Assembly: GCA_003134995.1 (NCBI GenBank)
Contig: PLDC01000014.1
Span: 1 to 64,000, forward strand
Origin: Acidobacteriaceae bacterium
Lineage (GTDB): Bacteria > Acidobacteriota > Terriglobia > Terriglobales > Acidobacteriaceae
Reading direction: 5' to 3'
Length of the DNA: 64,000 bases
Of this stretch, positions 17,718-26,234 are shown piece after piece (positions within the stretch are counted from its first letter, which is position 1; each line of letters starts with the position of its first letter). The position numbers were made by a program, and so were the translations under genes. Under the pieces are notes generated by a model that was given only the letters and a program-made list of their open reading frames with translations, was not told where the DNA came from and did not search any database.

Positions 17718-18431
17718 TCATCCTTCATGTTTATTCACGAACAGAAAGTAGCAGCGAGCAAATGCAGCCTCTGGGGCTCGCGGCCAGCCCAGAGATTTCA
17801 ATCGATCAGTTGCGGGTTCGCAGCAAACGCCGTTGACGCGAACTTCTGCGATGTCCTCGGTCCCAAAACCAAATAGAACTTTCACGCCATTGAGCAGAGG
17901 GCGTTCGAATAAACTGGAAGCCAACGGTCCGAGGATTGGAAGCAGCGGATGATTTAAGGCCCAAGTTTGAAGATCGGTCGGCGCCACACCATTTCCAAAC
18001 GCTAGTAAGGGCCCGTGGATCACGTGCCAGCCGGAACAGCCCAATGGATCGTTGTAGCCGAAATGACTTGCAAAAGTTCCATCCTGGCTGCCAAGTTCGA
18101 GCATGACCGGGAGAGTAGAACGAGCCCAAGTTTCGACAGCGTGCTCGATTGCCTCAGGTTCAGTTCGTCCGAGTCCCGCAACGCAATCCCAAAGAACTGG
18201 CGCATCGGCGCGCTCGCGATTCAGGATGAATCCGACGTCGAAATGGTTCGGGCCCACGCGGTGCTGATCCTCAACTCTGACTGCCAGCGTGCCGGGACCA
18301 ACTATCGTGTCGCCGTCTACCTTCCACGTCTTGTAGGTTGCGGACAGCCGGAGCGCAAGCGCCGCTCTGGCAAGGACGAGCCGCTCCTCGGAGGCAGAAT
18401 TTATAGGTCCAGTTGCAGGCACTCGAATCAC
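17718..18431 (-). CDS. DUF6348-like protein coupled to glmM
   Basis: 237 residues from a GTG whose TGA-overlapping position (GTGA) couples it to the end of glmM. It is soluble, with no signal peptide. Segments NHFDVGFILNRE, VLWDCVAGLGRTEPEAIEHA and TLPVMLELG resemble uncharacterised DUF6348 proteins; I make this match from memory and hold it moderately. No catalytic motif is recognised. The four-base overlap places it as the last gene of the cdaA-cdaR-glmM run, though it may simply be a passenger. Confidence 0.7.
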   Translation of the reverse strand: MIRVPATGPINSASEERLVLARAALALRLSATYKTWKVDGDTIVGPGTLAVRVEDQHRVGPNHFDVGFILNRERADAPVLWDCVAGLGRTEPEAIEHAVETWARSTLPVMLELGSQDGTFASHFGYNDPLGCSGWHVIHGPLLAFGNGVAPTDLQTWALNHPLLPILGPLASSLFERPLLNGVKVLFGFGTEDIAEVRVNGVCCEPATDRLKSLGWPRAPEAAFARCYFLFVNKHEG

Positions 18432-19807
18432 ACTCCCAACGCCTTCAGAATCTCCGCTGTGATCCCCGCGGTGAGCGCCTGCATCTTTTCCTCGGACTCC
18501 GCCTCTACCATCACTCGAGCCAGCGCTTCAGTCCCCGAATACCGCACGACGACGCGACCGTTTCCGTCGAGTTCGCGCTCGGCGGCTTCTATCGCACGCT
18601 GCACCTCCGGGACCTGCGCAAATGGAATCTTTTCCCGCACCCGAACATTTTGAATTTTCTGTGGAAATACTTTCAGGTCGCTCACCAATTCCGCGAGCGA
18701 CTTTCCAGAGCGCACAATCACGTCCGTCACCCGCAATGCGGTTAGCAGGCCGTCGCCGGTGGTGGCATCGCCATCGCGGAAAATAATGTGCCCTGATTGC
18801 TCGCCGCCCAGAGTCGCGCCGGTCTTCAGCATGTCTTCGAGAACATATTTATCGCCCACATTCGCGCGCAACATGCGAATGCCGGATTTCTTCAGCGCTA
18901 TCTCCACGCCCATGTTCGACATGGTCGTAGCCACCACGGTTGATCCGGATAATTTTCCGCGTGCCTGCAAATCCCGCGCTACGAGCAGAAGTACGCCATC
19001 GCCATTCACCACGCGGCCCTCGCCATCGCAAAACAGAGCCCGGTCGGCATCGCCATCAAAGGTTACACCGAGGTCAAACTGCCCGCCGGACCCAGCGACA
19101 GCCTTGCCCAAAGTTTCAGGATGCAACGCGCCGCATCCGTCGTTAATATTTTTTCCGTCGGGCGTGACATGAGTGAAGGTCGCGGGAATTCGCAAGCTGC
19201 GAAATAATTCGGGAGCCTCGGCGGTAGCCGCTCCATTGGCGCAATCGACCAGCACGCGCATGTGGCTCAAGTCCGACGGCACACTGGCCGCCAACGACTC
19301 GATGTAAGCCTTGCGCAGCCCGGCTTCTCCCGGCAACGACGGACGCGCAACTTTCATTGCGGTATCGTCCGCCGCTCCCGGTCTCGCCAACAAAGCGAAA
19401 ATTTCTTTTTCGATCGCCAGTTCGCGCGCATCCGTCAGCTTGAATCCGTCGCCCGAGAAAACTTTGATACCGTTATCCGTCCAGGGATTGTGCGATGCCG
19501 AAATCACCACTCCTGCGGCAAATCCGCGCGACCGCGCCAGATAAGCTACTCCGGGCGTCGTAATCACGCCCGCGCTGCGCACGTCCACGCCTACGGCGGC
19601 CAGCCCCGCCGCCACGCGGTCCGCGATCCACGCGCTGGATTCTCGCGTGTCTTGACCCATGACAGCCTGCGCCTTCTGCTGCCCGCGCATCAAATCGTGC
19701 CCCAGTGCGCGTCCGATGAGATATGTACTTTCTTCAGTAAGAGGAAATTCGCCGGCTACGCCGCGTATTCCGTCCGTGCCAAACAGTTGTCTGCCCTGAT
19801 CGCTCAT
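18428..19807 (-). CDS. glmM: Phosphoglucosamine mutase
   Basis: 459 residues, full length. The N-terminus LFGTDGIRGVAGEFPL, the active-site serine loop VVISASHNPWTDNGIKVF, the metal loop TFDGDADRALF, the sugar-binding GGEQSGHIIF and the C-terminal phosphate loop RYSGTEALARVMVEA all fit GlmM. It converts glucosamine-6-phosphate to glucosamine-1-phosphate for UDP-GlcNAc. It follows cdaR by about 130 bases. The cdaA-cdaR-glmM order is widely conserved, and in Firmicutes GlmM directly inhibits CdaA. Confidence 0.97.
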   Translation of the reverse strand: MSDQGRQLFGTDGIRGVAGEFPLTEESTYLIGRALGHDLMRGQQKAQAVMGQDTRESSAWIADRVAAGLAAVGVDVRSAGVITTPGVAYLARSRGFAAGVVISASHNPWTDNGIKVFSGDGFKLTDARELAIEKEIFALLARPGAADDTAMKVARPSLPGEAGLRKAYIESLAASVPSDLSHMRVLVDCANGAATAEAPELFRSLRIPATFTHVTPDGKNINDGCGALHPETLGKAVAGSGGQFDLGVTFDGDADRALFCDGEGRVVNGDGVLLLVARDLQARGKLSGSTVVATTMSNMGVEIALKKSGIRMLRANVGDKYVLEDMLKTGATLGGEQSGHIIFRDGDATTGDGLLTALRVTDVIVRSGKSLAELVSDLKVFPQKIQNVRVREKIPFAQVPEVQRAIEAAERELDGNGRVVVRYSGTEALARVMVEAESEEKMQALTAGITAEILKALGV

Positions 19808-19934
19808 AGATTGCGCGAATTTCTAAAGAAGCCGCCGGGGGAACTTCGAAATGCCTAGCCCGAGGATGATAACTGAGAAAATGGAAATGAAAACTATGAA
19901 AGCAGCAGATTAACGAGAACGAAGATAAGGTCGT

Positions 19935-20615
19935 TCAATGTCCGCTCTCCGCGGGCGCATTCTTTTCCATGATCACCGTGACTCGCACCGGCGTGGGTTG
20001 CACCACTTGCACGAGCGCATCGGCCACATACACATTGGTCACGAAGGTTCCTGTCGTCGTCGTACCCGAGGCGTCCACTGGATCGGTGGTGGCTGCGCTC
20101 ACAAGTTCAACGTGATGCTGCGGGCCGGTGATCTTAATCTTCTCAGGATCCACCAGTATCTTGCCGACATGCTCTCCATCTGCGAATTTCCCTGTCACTC
20201 GCGGATGAATCTCGACTTCGCGCGTCAGCCGCGTATCGAAGCTGAGATGCACCTGCCCCGGCACGACCTGCACCACGGTCAAACTGCGCTGTAGCCGAAT
20301 CTGCTGCGCAGTCAAATCAAAAGTGCGTTCGCCAGCCTTCGCGTCTGCCAACTGAAGTTCTGCATGAATGTCAGTCGACCGCAGTTCCCGGATCATGCGC
20401 TCGGGGCCGCGCACGCGGATTTGCGCTTCCGGTATGGTTGCTGAACTAATCTCCAGCTCCGCAGGGACACTTCGAAATTCGATCGGCACCCGCACTGCGA
20501 CTTCCGCCGGTTCCTGATCCGGCGAAATTGCCAGCCATAGACCGGTTGCCAATATGAGCGACAGAATCTTCAGCCAGAAGTTGTGCAGAACCCAGCGACG
20601 CAAGAACTTCATCAT
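19935..20615 (-). CDS. cdaR: YbbR-domain regulator of diadenylate cyclase
   Basis: 226 residues with one N-terminal membrane anchor (FWLKILSLILATGLWLAI) and an extracytoplasmic part made of YbbR-type beta units (VRVPIEFRSVPAELEISS, IRVRGPERMIRELRSTDIHA). Family members (CdaR) tune the membrane cyclase CdaA. The start codon overlaps the cdaA stop codon (ATGA), so the two are translationally coupled. It is shorter than the four-repeat Bacillus protein, with two to three repeats likely. Confidence 0.92.
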   Translation of the reverse strand: MMKFLRRWVLHNFWLKILSLILATGLWLAISPDQEPAEVAVRVPIEFRSVPAELEISSATIPEAQIRVRGPERMIRELRSTDIHAELQLADAKAGERTFDLTAQQIRLQRSLTVVQVVPGQVHLSFDTRLTREVEIHPRVTGKFADGEHVGKILVDPEKIKITGPQHHVELVSAATTDPVDASGTTTTGTFVTNVYVADALVQVVQPTPVRVTVIMEKNAPAESGH

Positions 20616-21505
20616 AGCGGGCGCTCCGTTTCCGGCGTGGATTCCTCTTCGTCACTCATCTGTACGCCAGCCCGCAACGGCGATTCCTGATTCGAATCCG
20701 ATTCATCGGTGGGCGGCCCCACCGTCGGCAACGCTACTGGCGACATATAGCGCCGCAGCTCGCTGCTCAGCCGCTCGCGCAGCTGTTCGACGGTGAGATC
20801 GCGTTCGATTTTGCCGCCGACGGCCATGCTGATCGCGCCCGTCTCTTCCGAAACTATTACTGCGATTGCGTCCGTTTCTTCTGTGATGCCAATACCCGCG
20901 CGGTGCCTTGTTCCCATTTGCGTGGAGAGCACTGGATTCATCGAAAGCGGCAGGAAACATGCGGCCGCCGCCAGGCGATTTTTCTGAATGATCACCGCTC
21001 CATCATGCAGAGGTGCGCTCGGCCGGAAGATCGTGGCCAGCAGATCGTAGGAGAGCCGCGCGTCCATGGCGACACCGCTTTCGATGTAGGTGCGCAATCC
21101 AATCTCGCGCTCAATCACCATCAATGCGCCGGTCTGATGTTGTGAAAACAGATTCGCCGCCAGCACAATGTCGTCGTATGCATCTCCGTCGGTGGAGGAT
21201 CCGCGGAGAAAGCTTACCCGGCGCCCAACATCCGACAACACGTGCCGGATCTCCGATTGAAACACCACGATCAAAGCGAAAACGACATACGGCAATAAAT
21301 GGCTGACCAGCCAGTTCAACGTAACGAGTTGACCGATGCGCGCGAGGTAGAACGCAGTGGCCACTGCCGCCAGTCCGGCGAGCATTGGCGCCGCACGCGT
21401 GCCACGGATCATCGCCAGCACTTCGTAGATGATCACGGCCACCAGCAGAATGTCGAGCACCGTAAACCACGACACTCTCGACCATGGCGCCAACAGTTGC
21501 GTCAC
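20612..21505 (-). CDS. cdaA: Diadenylate cyclase CdaA (c-di-AMP synthase)
   Basis: 297 residues from a GTG at 21505 that has GGGAG at the right spacing; a TTG nine codons earlier lacks this. Three N-terminal membrane helices (FTVLDILLVAVIIYEVL, PMLAGLAAVATAFYLA, LPYVVFALIVVF) are followed by the DAC domain with LHDGAVIIQKNRLAAAACFL (DGA motif) and MGTRHRAGIGITEETDAIAV (RHR motif). It makes c-di-AMP from two ATP at the membrane. The C-terminal 40 residues are acidic and of low complexity. Confidence 0.96.
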   Translation of the reverse strand: MTQLLAPWSRVSWFTVLDILLVAVIIYEVLAMIRGTRAAPMLAGLAAVATAFYLARIGQLVTLNWLVSHLLPYVVFALIVVFQSEIRHVLSDVGRRVSFLRGSSTDGDAYDDIVLAANLFSQHQTGALMVIEREIGLRTYIESGVAMDARLSYDLLATIFRPSAPLHDGAVIIQKNRLAAAACFLPLSMNPVLSTQMGTRHRAGIGITEETDAIAVIVSEETGAISMAVGGKIERDLTVEQLRERLSSELRRYMSPVALPTVGPPTDESDSNQESPLRAGVQMSDEEESTPETERPL

Positions 21506-21590
21506 TGAATCTCCCGGCCGGCAGATTGCCAACGTCAGAACCCTACATTCTAATGCAGCGGATAGCGGACTGAGGACAATAAGGAGAATC

Positions 21591-21618
21591 TTGCAAATCT
21601 GTGGGACAGGGGTACAAT
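21591..21618 (+). promoter_or_regulatory. Promoter of the LprI-like gene
   Basis: TTGCAA (21591-21596), a 16-base spacer and TACAAT (21613-21618). A transcript starting near 21625 would include the GGGAGGAG ribosome site before the ATG at 21651. Confidence 0.55.
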
Positions 21619-21650
21619 TTCAACGGTCGGGTGCTGGGAGGAGATTCTAT

Positions 21651-22706
21651 ATGCCATCCTTTCGCGCGTCTCTGCGTAAGCTTAGCTTCTCACGTGCTCT
21701 GATTGTCGTGGCGCTGTTTCTGCCAGGTGTGAGCGGCCTGCTGGCCGAAGCTACGGGATGCCCACAAGCAGGTGCGCTATTGTCTCGCGCTCAAGAGGCG
21801 AAAGTTCAGGAGCCTCAATCCCAGGAACCGCAACCTCAGGAGTCCCAGTCGCAAGAACCGCAGGCCCCGGTTTTGAAATACGATAAGGCCATTTTTCAAA
21901 AACCGATTCCAGCCGAGCAACTCGCGGTTGCGAATCATTTTGTTGGGACTTCGGCGAACGACGTAATTCGTGACAAGCAGTTCCGCAAGTTCGTGCATAG
22001 CGTGCTGCCTGACCGCACGTTCCACTATGGCTGGGATATGTCGCCCTTCGACGCATTCGATAGAGTGCTTACCGGATCGCCGCAGCCGGTTCAAATTCGT
22101 GACGGCCGATACGTAATTGTTTCCAGCAGAAGCGGACCATACCTGAAGGGTCGAGGATTCATTTGGATCGACATACAAGACGGTATTGCGCTGGCCGCTT
22201 TCTATTTCCATCCTACGAATGGCGAACCCACGCCGACCGTTACAGTTTTTTCGCGACAGGTAAAAGAAGAATCGCTCAGGATGAGCCAGCTTCCGCCGGT
22301 GTTTGCCGAAGCTTTGAGCACGTGGTCCGCGGAGTCCGACGTAGCGCCTGTAACTACGCGTTATTTCATTGGAGACTCCAATAAGAAGATTCTCTTGGAG
22401 CATGACGAAGATTACTGCGTACCCGGCAATGGTTCGAATGCGCCTGCGGCGGACGATTGCGAACAGATGAATGCCGACGCTGCCGATATCGACCTGAACG
22501 CTGCCTATTATCTCGACCAGACAAATCACGCGACGAATGCGACCGCGTGGATGATTGTCGGCGCGGATCAAGTCGCGTGGGTGCAGCTTCGTGACAACAC
22601 CTGCAGGAGTGGTCCGGAGCGGCTGCGATGCCACATTCGCATGACGCGCGAACGCACGCAAGTAATTCTGGGCCAGCATCCGACGGGGCATGCGTCGCAC
22701 AAATAG
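21651..22706 (+). CDS. Secreted protein with LprI-like (DUF1311) C-terminal domain
   Basis: 351 residues. The ATG at 21651 has a GGGAGGAG site; the upstream frame is ignored. A signal peptide (ALIVVALFLPGVSGLLA) is followed by a Gln/Pro/Glu-rich linker made of repeats of QEPQ (about 45-65). The central part has no match I recognise. Residues about 280-345 (DLNAAYYLDQTNHATNATAW, VQLRDNTCRSGPERLRC) fit the LprI N-terminal domain pattern LN..Y......A...W...RD..C......C, known from lysozyme-inhibitor lipoproteins. The protein is probably periplasmic or exported; lysozyme inhibition is only a suggestion. Confidence 0.75.
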   Translation: MPSFRASLRKLSFSRALIVVALFLPGVSGLLAEATGCPQAGALLSRAQEAKVQEPQSQEPQPQESQSQEPQAPVLKYDKAIFQKPIPAEQLAVANHFVGTSANDVIRDKQFRKFVHSVLPDRTFHYGWDMSPFDAFDRVLTGSPQPVQIRDGRYVIVSSRSGPYLKGRGFIWIDIQDGIALAAFYFHPTNGEPTPTVTVFSRQVKEESLRMSQLPPVFAEALSTWSAESDVAPVTTRYFIGDSNKKILLEHDEDYCVPGNGSNAPAADDCEQMNADAADIDLNAAYYLDQTNHATNATAWMIVGADQVAWVQLRDNTCRSGPERLRCHIRMTRERTQVILGQHPTGHASHK

Positions 22707-22718
22707 CTGATTGCAGAT

Positions 22719-24113
22719 TTACTTTTTTTTCTCAGCGTTCTTTTTTCTAGCGTGGTTTTTCACAGTGGCCAGAATTTCGCCTCGCGCCACCCGCGCCTTG
22801 ATTTCGTCGCCCGGCTTCACTTGCCCCGCATCTTTTACCAATTGTCCCGAGGCGTCGAACACCAACGCGTAGCCTCGATCCAGGATTGCCAGCGGAGACA
22901 GCGTCTCCAGCGCCCGGCCCATGCGTTCGATCCGAACCTTATTCTGCAAAAGCTGATTGCGCATCGCGGCCGCGACCGCCGCAGTCCCCGCCTCAAGTTC
23001 TCCGCGAATTCCCGCAAGCACGCGCCGCAAATCGTAATGCCGTACCGCCGCGGCCAGCGTTTCCCAGCGTCGGCGCGTTAATTCCAGCTTTTGCCGTTCG
23101 CCTCGTTCCAGCCGGTACGTGAGGTCATCGACTTTCTGCTGACGCTGCCGGATTAAATCCATCATGCGCGCGAACGCCCCGTCCTGTGCGCGCTCCATCA
23201 GCGCATTCCGCGCTTCCAGCAGACGCCGCTCCATCGCGCGCACCAGTCGCTCCCGCACTGCTTCTGCCTGACTCTCGATTTCCACTCGCGAACGAATTAC
23301 TAATTCCGCAGCAGCCGAAGGCGTGGGCGCGCGCAGGTCGGCCACAAAATCCACAATCGTGAAATCGGTCTCGTGCCCTACTGCCGAAATCACTGGAATT
23401 TCCGAAGCCGCCACGGCTCGCGCCAGCCCTTCATCGTTGAATGCCGCCAGATCTTCCGCTGAGCCTCCTCCGCGGCCCACGATGATCACTTCGACACTGC
23501 GGCTTTGGTTGAAATACCGCACTCCCGCCGCAACCTCTGCCGCTGCAGAATCGCCCTGCACCTGCGCGGGATAAATCACCGCATTCGCCGAGTGATGCCG
23601 CCTCTGCAAAATGTTCAGGATGTCACGCAACGCAGCCGCCTGCGGAGAAGTCACGATTCCGATTCGCGACGGCAATGAGGGAATCGCTTTCTTTCGTTCT
23701 GCCGCAAACAGTCCTTCCGCTTCCAGCTTCGCTTTCAGTTGCTCGAACGCAACCTGCAACCCTCCCGCGCCTTTTGGCTCGATGTACTCTGCCGCAAGCT
23801 GCAAATCGCCGCGCTCTTCATATACTGTTACTCGTCCCCGCACGACAACCTGCATGCCGTCCGTCGGACGAAAACGTAACAGCCGCACCTTCGAACTGAA
23901 CATCACCACGCGCAACTGCGCGTTCGCATCCTTGAGCGTGAAATAAATATGGCCGGAACTCTGTGCACGGCAATTCGAGATCTCGCCCTCCACCCATGCA
24001 TCGGTGTACTCCCGCTCCAGGTGCGTCTTCACAGCCGCGACCAGGGCGCGCACGGTCCAAACGCGCCGCTCCGGCGGCGTGAATCGGAAGCCGAGTTGGT
24101 CGGTTAGGGACAT
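22719..24113 (-). CDS. xseA: Exodeoxyribonuclease VII large subunit
   Basis: 464 residues. An N-terminal OB fold (ERRVWTVRALVAAVKTHLER, NCRAQSSGHIYFTLKD) is followed by the catalytic region with IGIVTSPQAAALRDILNILQ, IIVGRGGGSAEDLAAFNDEG and ISAVGHETDFTIVDFVADLR, and then a long helical C-terminus. With XseB it degrades single-stranded DNA. No xseB gene follows; the downstream neighbour converges 12 bases away. It is the last gene of the minus-strand run from the kinase at 28817. Confidence 0.95.
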   Translation of the reverse strand: MSLTDQLGFRFTPPERRVWTVRALVAAVKTHLEREYTDAWVEGEISNCRAQSSGHIYFTLKDANAQLRVVMFSSKVRLLRFRPTDGMQVVVRGRVTVYEERGDLQLAAEYIEPKGAGGLQVAFEQLKAKLEAEGLFAAERKKAIPSLPSRIGIVTSPQAAALRDILNILQRRHHSANAVIYPAQVQGDSAAAEVAAGVRYFNQSRSVEVIIVGRGGGSAEDLAAFNDEGLARAVAASEIPVISAVGHETDFTIVDFVADLRAPTPSAAAELVIRSRVEIESQAEAVRERLVRAMERRLLEARNALMERAQDGAFARMMDLIRQRQQKVDDLTYRLERGERQKLELTRRRWETLAAAVRHYDLRRVLAGIRGELEAGTAAVAAAMRNQLLQNKVRIERMGRALETLSPLAILDRGYALVFDASGQLVKDAGQVKPGDEIKARVARGEILATVKNHARKKNAEKKK

Positions 24114-24186
24114 GAGTTACAAAATGGCGGGAGCATCAGGAAAAAGAGTCGCCGAGCTTTTCACCTGCCTTGCTTCATTGGCCAGT

Positions 24187-25953
24187 TCAATGCTGCTCCG
24201 GCACAAACACCTGCATCACCGCCTCGCGCAACAAATCTGGAGGCAGCAATCCTTGCGCCAGAATAAAGTCGTGATACTTTTTCTGATCGAATTTGTTTCC
24301 CAGCGCCTTTTCCGCGTCTTTTCGCAGCGCGATCAGCTTCGTGTAGCCGTAGAAGTAGCTGTTCGCCTGCCCCGGCATGCGATAGGTGAAGCGTTCCACT
24401 TCTTCCTGGGCGAACGCGTGCGACAGCACCACATCCTGCTCCATCACACGGTAAGCTTCCTCGGGCTGAATCTTTCCGACCTGCAACTCCGGATCGAGAA
24501 ACGCGCGCGCCGCCCGCTGCAGCCGCAAGTCGAGCGAAACAAGCTGTCCCTCGGGCGGCATGTAAGGTTCGATGAGATATTCCGAATACAATCCCCAACC
24601 CTCGACGTTCGTGCTGTTGAACGCGAACCGAACGCGCGCCAGCGATACGCCGTGCTCGAGCATGGAATCGAATTGCAATTCGTGCCCCGGGCGCGCCTCG
24701 TGCGCAGTTAGAGTCCATGCGGCCGCATCGTAGGTGAAGTCGTCATATTTCTCGGCAGCTTTCTGCCCCGGCGCGGCGGGAATGTTTAATGGCAAAACGA
24801 ACACGCCTTTCTGCCCGGTATTGTGCAGAAACGGCGGAATCTGCATGTGTGGCGCAGGCTGCTGCGCCGTCTCGGCGGCGGTGCCGATGCGGATCATCGC
24901 GGGCCGGGCCGGCAACGTCACAATTTTCTGGTCGACGATAATCTTCTCAATCTGCCGCAGCCGCTTTTCGTAGAAAGGCAAAATTGCATTACCCACCAGT
25001 TGCTGCTTCTTCAACTCTCGGATCACATCGCGATAATCGCTCGACGGCAGATGGCGTTCCTGCGCAACCCGCGCCGCGATCGGCTTCATCTCTTCTTGAA
25101 TTTCGATGAAAGCTTTGTGGGCCACGGCGGCCAGTTCGGCGGCCGGAATGTCGACTCCGTAGTTCTCCAGATCGAGCGCGTATTCCTCAGGCTGAAGGCG
25201 AAAATCCGTTCGTGCCTTGGGCAACACATTCGCTTTCGTCCACGCGTCATAGTCGACGAGCTGCGCCTTCAGCTTGCCGAAAGGTTCTTGCCAGTTTTTC
25301 AAACCATACTTTTTCAGCAGAGCGGCGATTCCATCCAGGTAATTTGAATTCCGCCCCAACTCGGTTTCAATTTCGGTACGCGCGGGATAAACCACTCCCG
25401 GCTTCGCCATCTGCTCCATGACGCGTTGCTTAAGAATTTCTGCCAGCGGTTTGTAACCACTCTGCAGTCCTGCATACTCGCGGATGCGAATCACGGTGCC
25501 TGGCCTGCGTTCCGAGGGCGTTTGCTCATCGAGTAAAGAGTGCAATCCTCCGAAAACGATGCCGCTCGCATTTAGGAAGGGCACCACATGGGTGCGCCTG
25601 AAGTCCTGCTCGCGAAATCCGAGTTCCACTTTGCGGATGACGATTTCCAAATCCTGCGCCACCGCTTTGTCTTTCTGTTGCGGAACCGCGCGTTTTAATT
25701 CCGCGAGCACGGCTTCAGTCTCCCGCCGTTCCTGGTCTTCGTCGGCGAGTGTGGGCTGCGAAGCCAACGCATCGTACTCGCTCAATCCTTGATCGGAGCC
25801 GGCTTCCGGACGATGCTTCATCTCCACCGCCAGCAACTTTTTCGTGTAGCCATTGCTCACGTCGACCCAACTCGGCTGAGCCGCAGGGGCTTGCCCAAGA
25901 ACCGGCAAGCTCAACACCACTGCGACCACCGTCCACGAAATCGCGCGGATCAT
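24187..25953 (-). CDS. DUF885 family metallopeptidase-like secreted protein
   Basis: 588 residues. The ATG at 25953 has GGAGGGGAA upstream and begins a signal peptide (AISWTVVAVVLSLPVLG). The diagnostic DUF885 motifs are LTAHEARPGHELQF (HExxPGH) and NVEGWGLYSEYL (EGW.LYSE), which supply the His and Glu ligands of a predicted zinc site. Family members are large, mostly helical, putative secreted carboxypeptidase-like enzymes. No biochemical activity can be read directly. It lies 73 bases upstream of xseA and 49 bases after the DUF2905 gene. Confidence 0.9.
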   Translation of the reverse strand: MIRAISWTVVAVVLSLPVLGQAPAAQPSWVDVSNGYTKKLLAVEMKHRPEAGSDQGLSEYDALASQPTLADEDQERRETEAVLAELKRAVPQQKDKAVAQDLEIVIRKVELGFREQDFRRTHVVPFLNASGIVFGGLHSLLDEQTPSERRPGTVIRIREYAGLQSGYKPLAEILKQRVMEQMAKPGVVYPARTEIETELGRNSNYLDGIAALLKKYGLKNWQEPFGKLKAQLVDYDAWTKANVLPKARTDFRLQPEEYALDLENYGVDIPAAELAAVAHKAFIEIQEEMKPIAARVAQERHLPSSDYRDVIRELKKQQLVGNAILPFYEKRLRQIEKIIVDQKIVTLPARPAMIRIGTAAETAQQPAPHMQIPPFLHNTGQKGVFVLPLNIPAAPGQKAAEKYDDFTYDAAAWTLTAHEARPGHELQFDSMLEHGVSLARVRFAFNSTNVEGWGLYSEYLIEPYMPPEGQLVSLDLRLQRAARAFLDPELQVGKIQPEEAYRVMEQDVVLSHAFAQEEVERFTYRMPGQANSYFYGYTKLIALRKDAEKALGNKFDQKKYHDFILAQGLLPPDLLREAVMQVFVPEQH

Positions 25954-26002
25954 TTCCCCTCCATGCCGATACACATCGGCCGCGAAGCGAAAGAAAAGCA
26001 CC

Positions 26003-26224
26003 TTACCGCCGCCACCGGCTCACCACCCATAGCACAATCGAAAGCACCACACTCACGAGCACCGAGGTCGCGAGCGGAAAATATACGGTGGTATTTTTGC
26101 CACGATAGAAAAAGTCGCCGGGCAACCGCCCCAGCGGAAGGTTCATCCGCCCCAGCAGCATGACCACGACCCCCGCCACTACCAGCATCGCTCCGAAGAT
26201 GACCAGTAGCTTGCCCAGTTCCAT
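26003..26224 (-). CDS. DUF2905 small membrane protein
   Basis: 73 residues with two membrane helices (LVIFGAMLVVAGVVVMLLG and FPLATSVLVSVVLSIVLWVV) flanking a conserved loop MNLPLGRLPGDFFYRGKNTT. This GRLPGD loop is the signature of DUF2905, an uncharacterised inner-membrane family. The gene starts ten bases after the kinase gene ends. Confidence 0.9.
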   Translation of the reverse strand: MELGKLLVIFGAMLVVAGVVVMLLGRMNLPLGRLPGDFFYRGKNTTVYFPLATSVLVSVVLSIVLWVVSRWRR

Positions 26225-26234
26225 CGCCCCGTTC

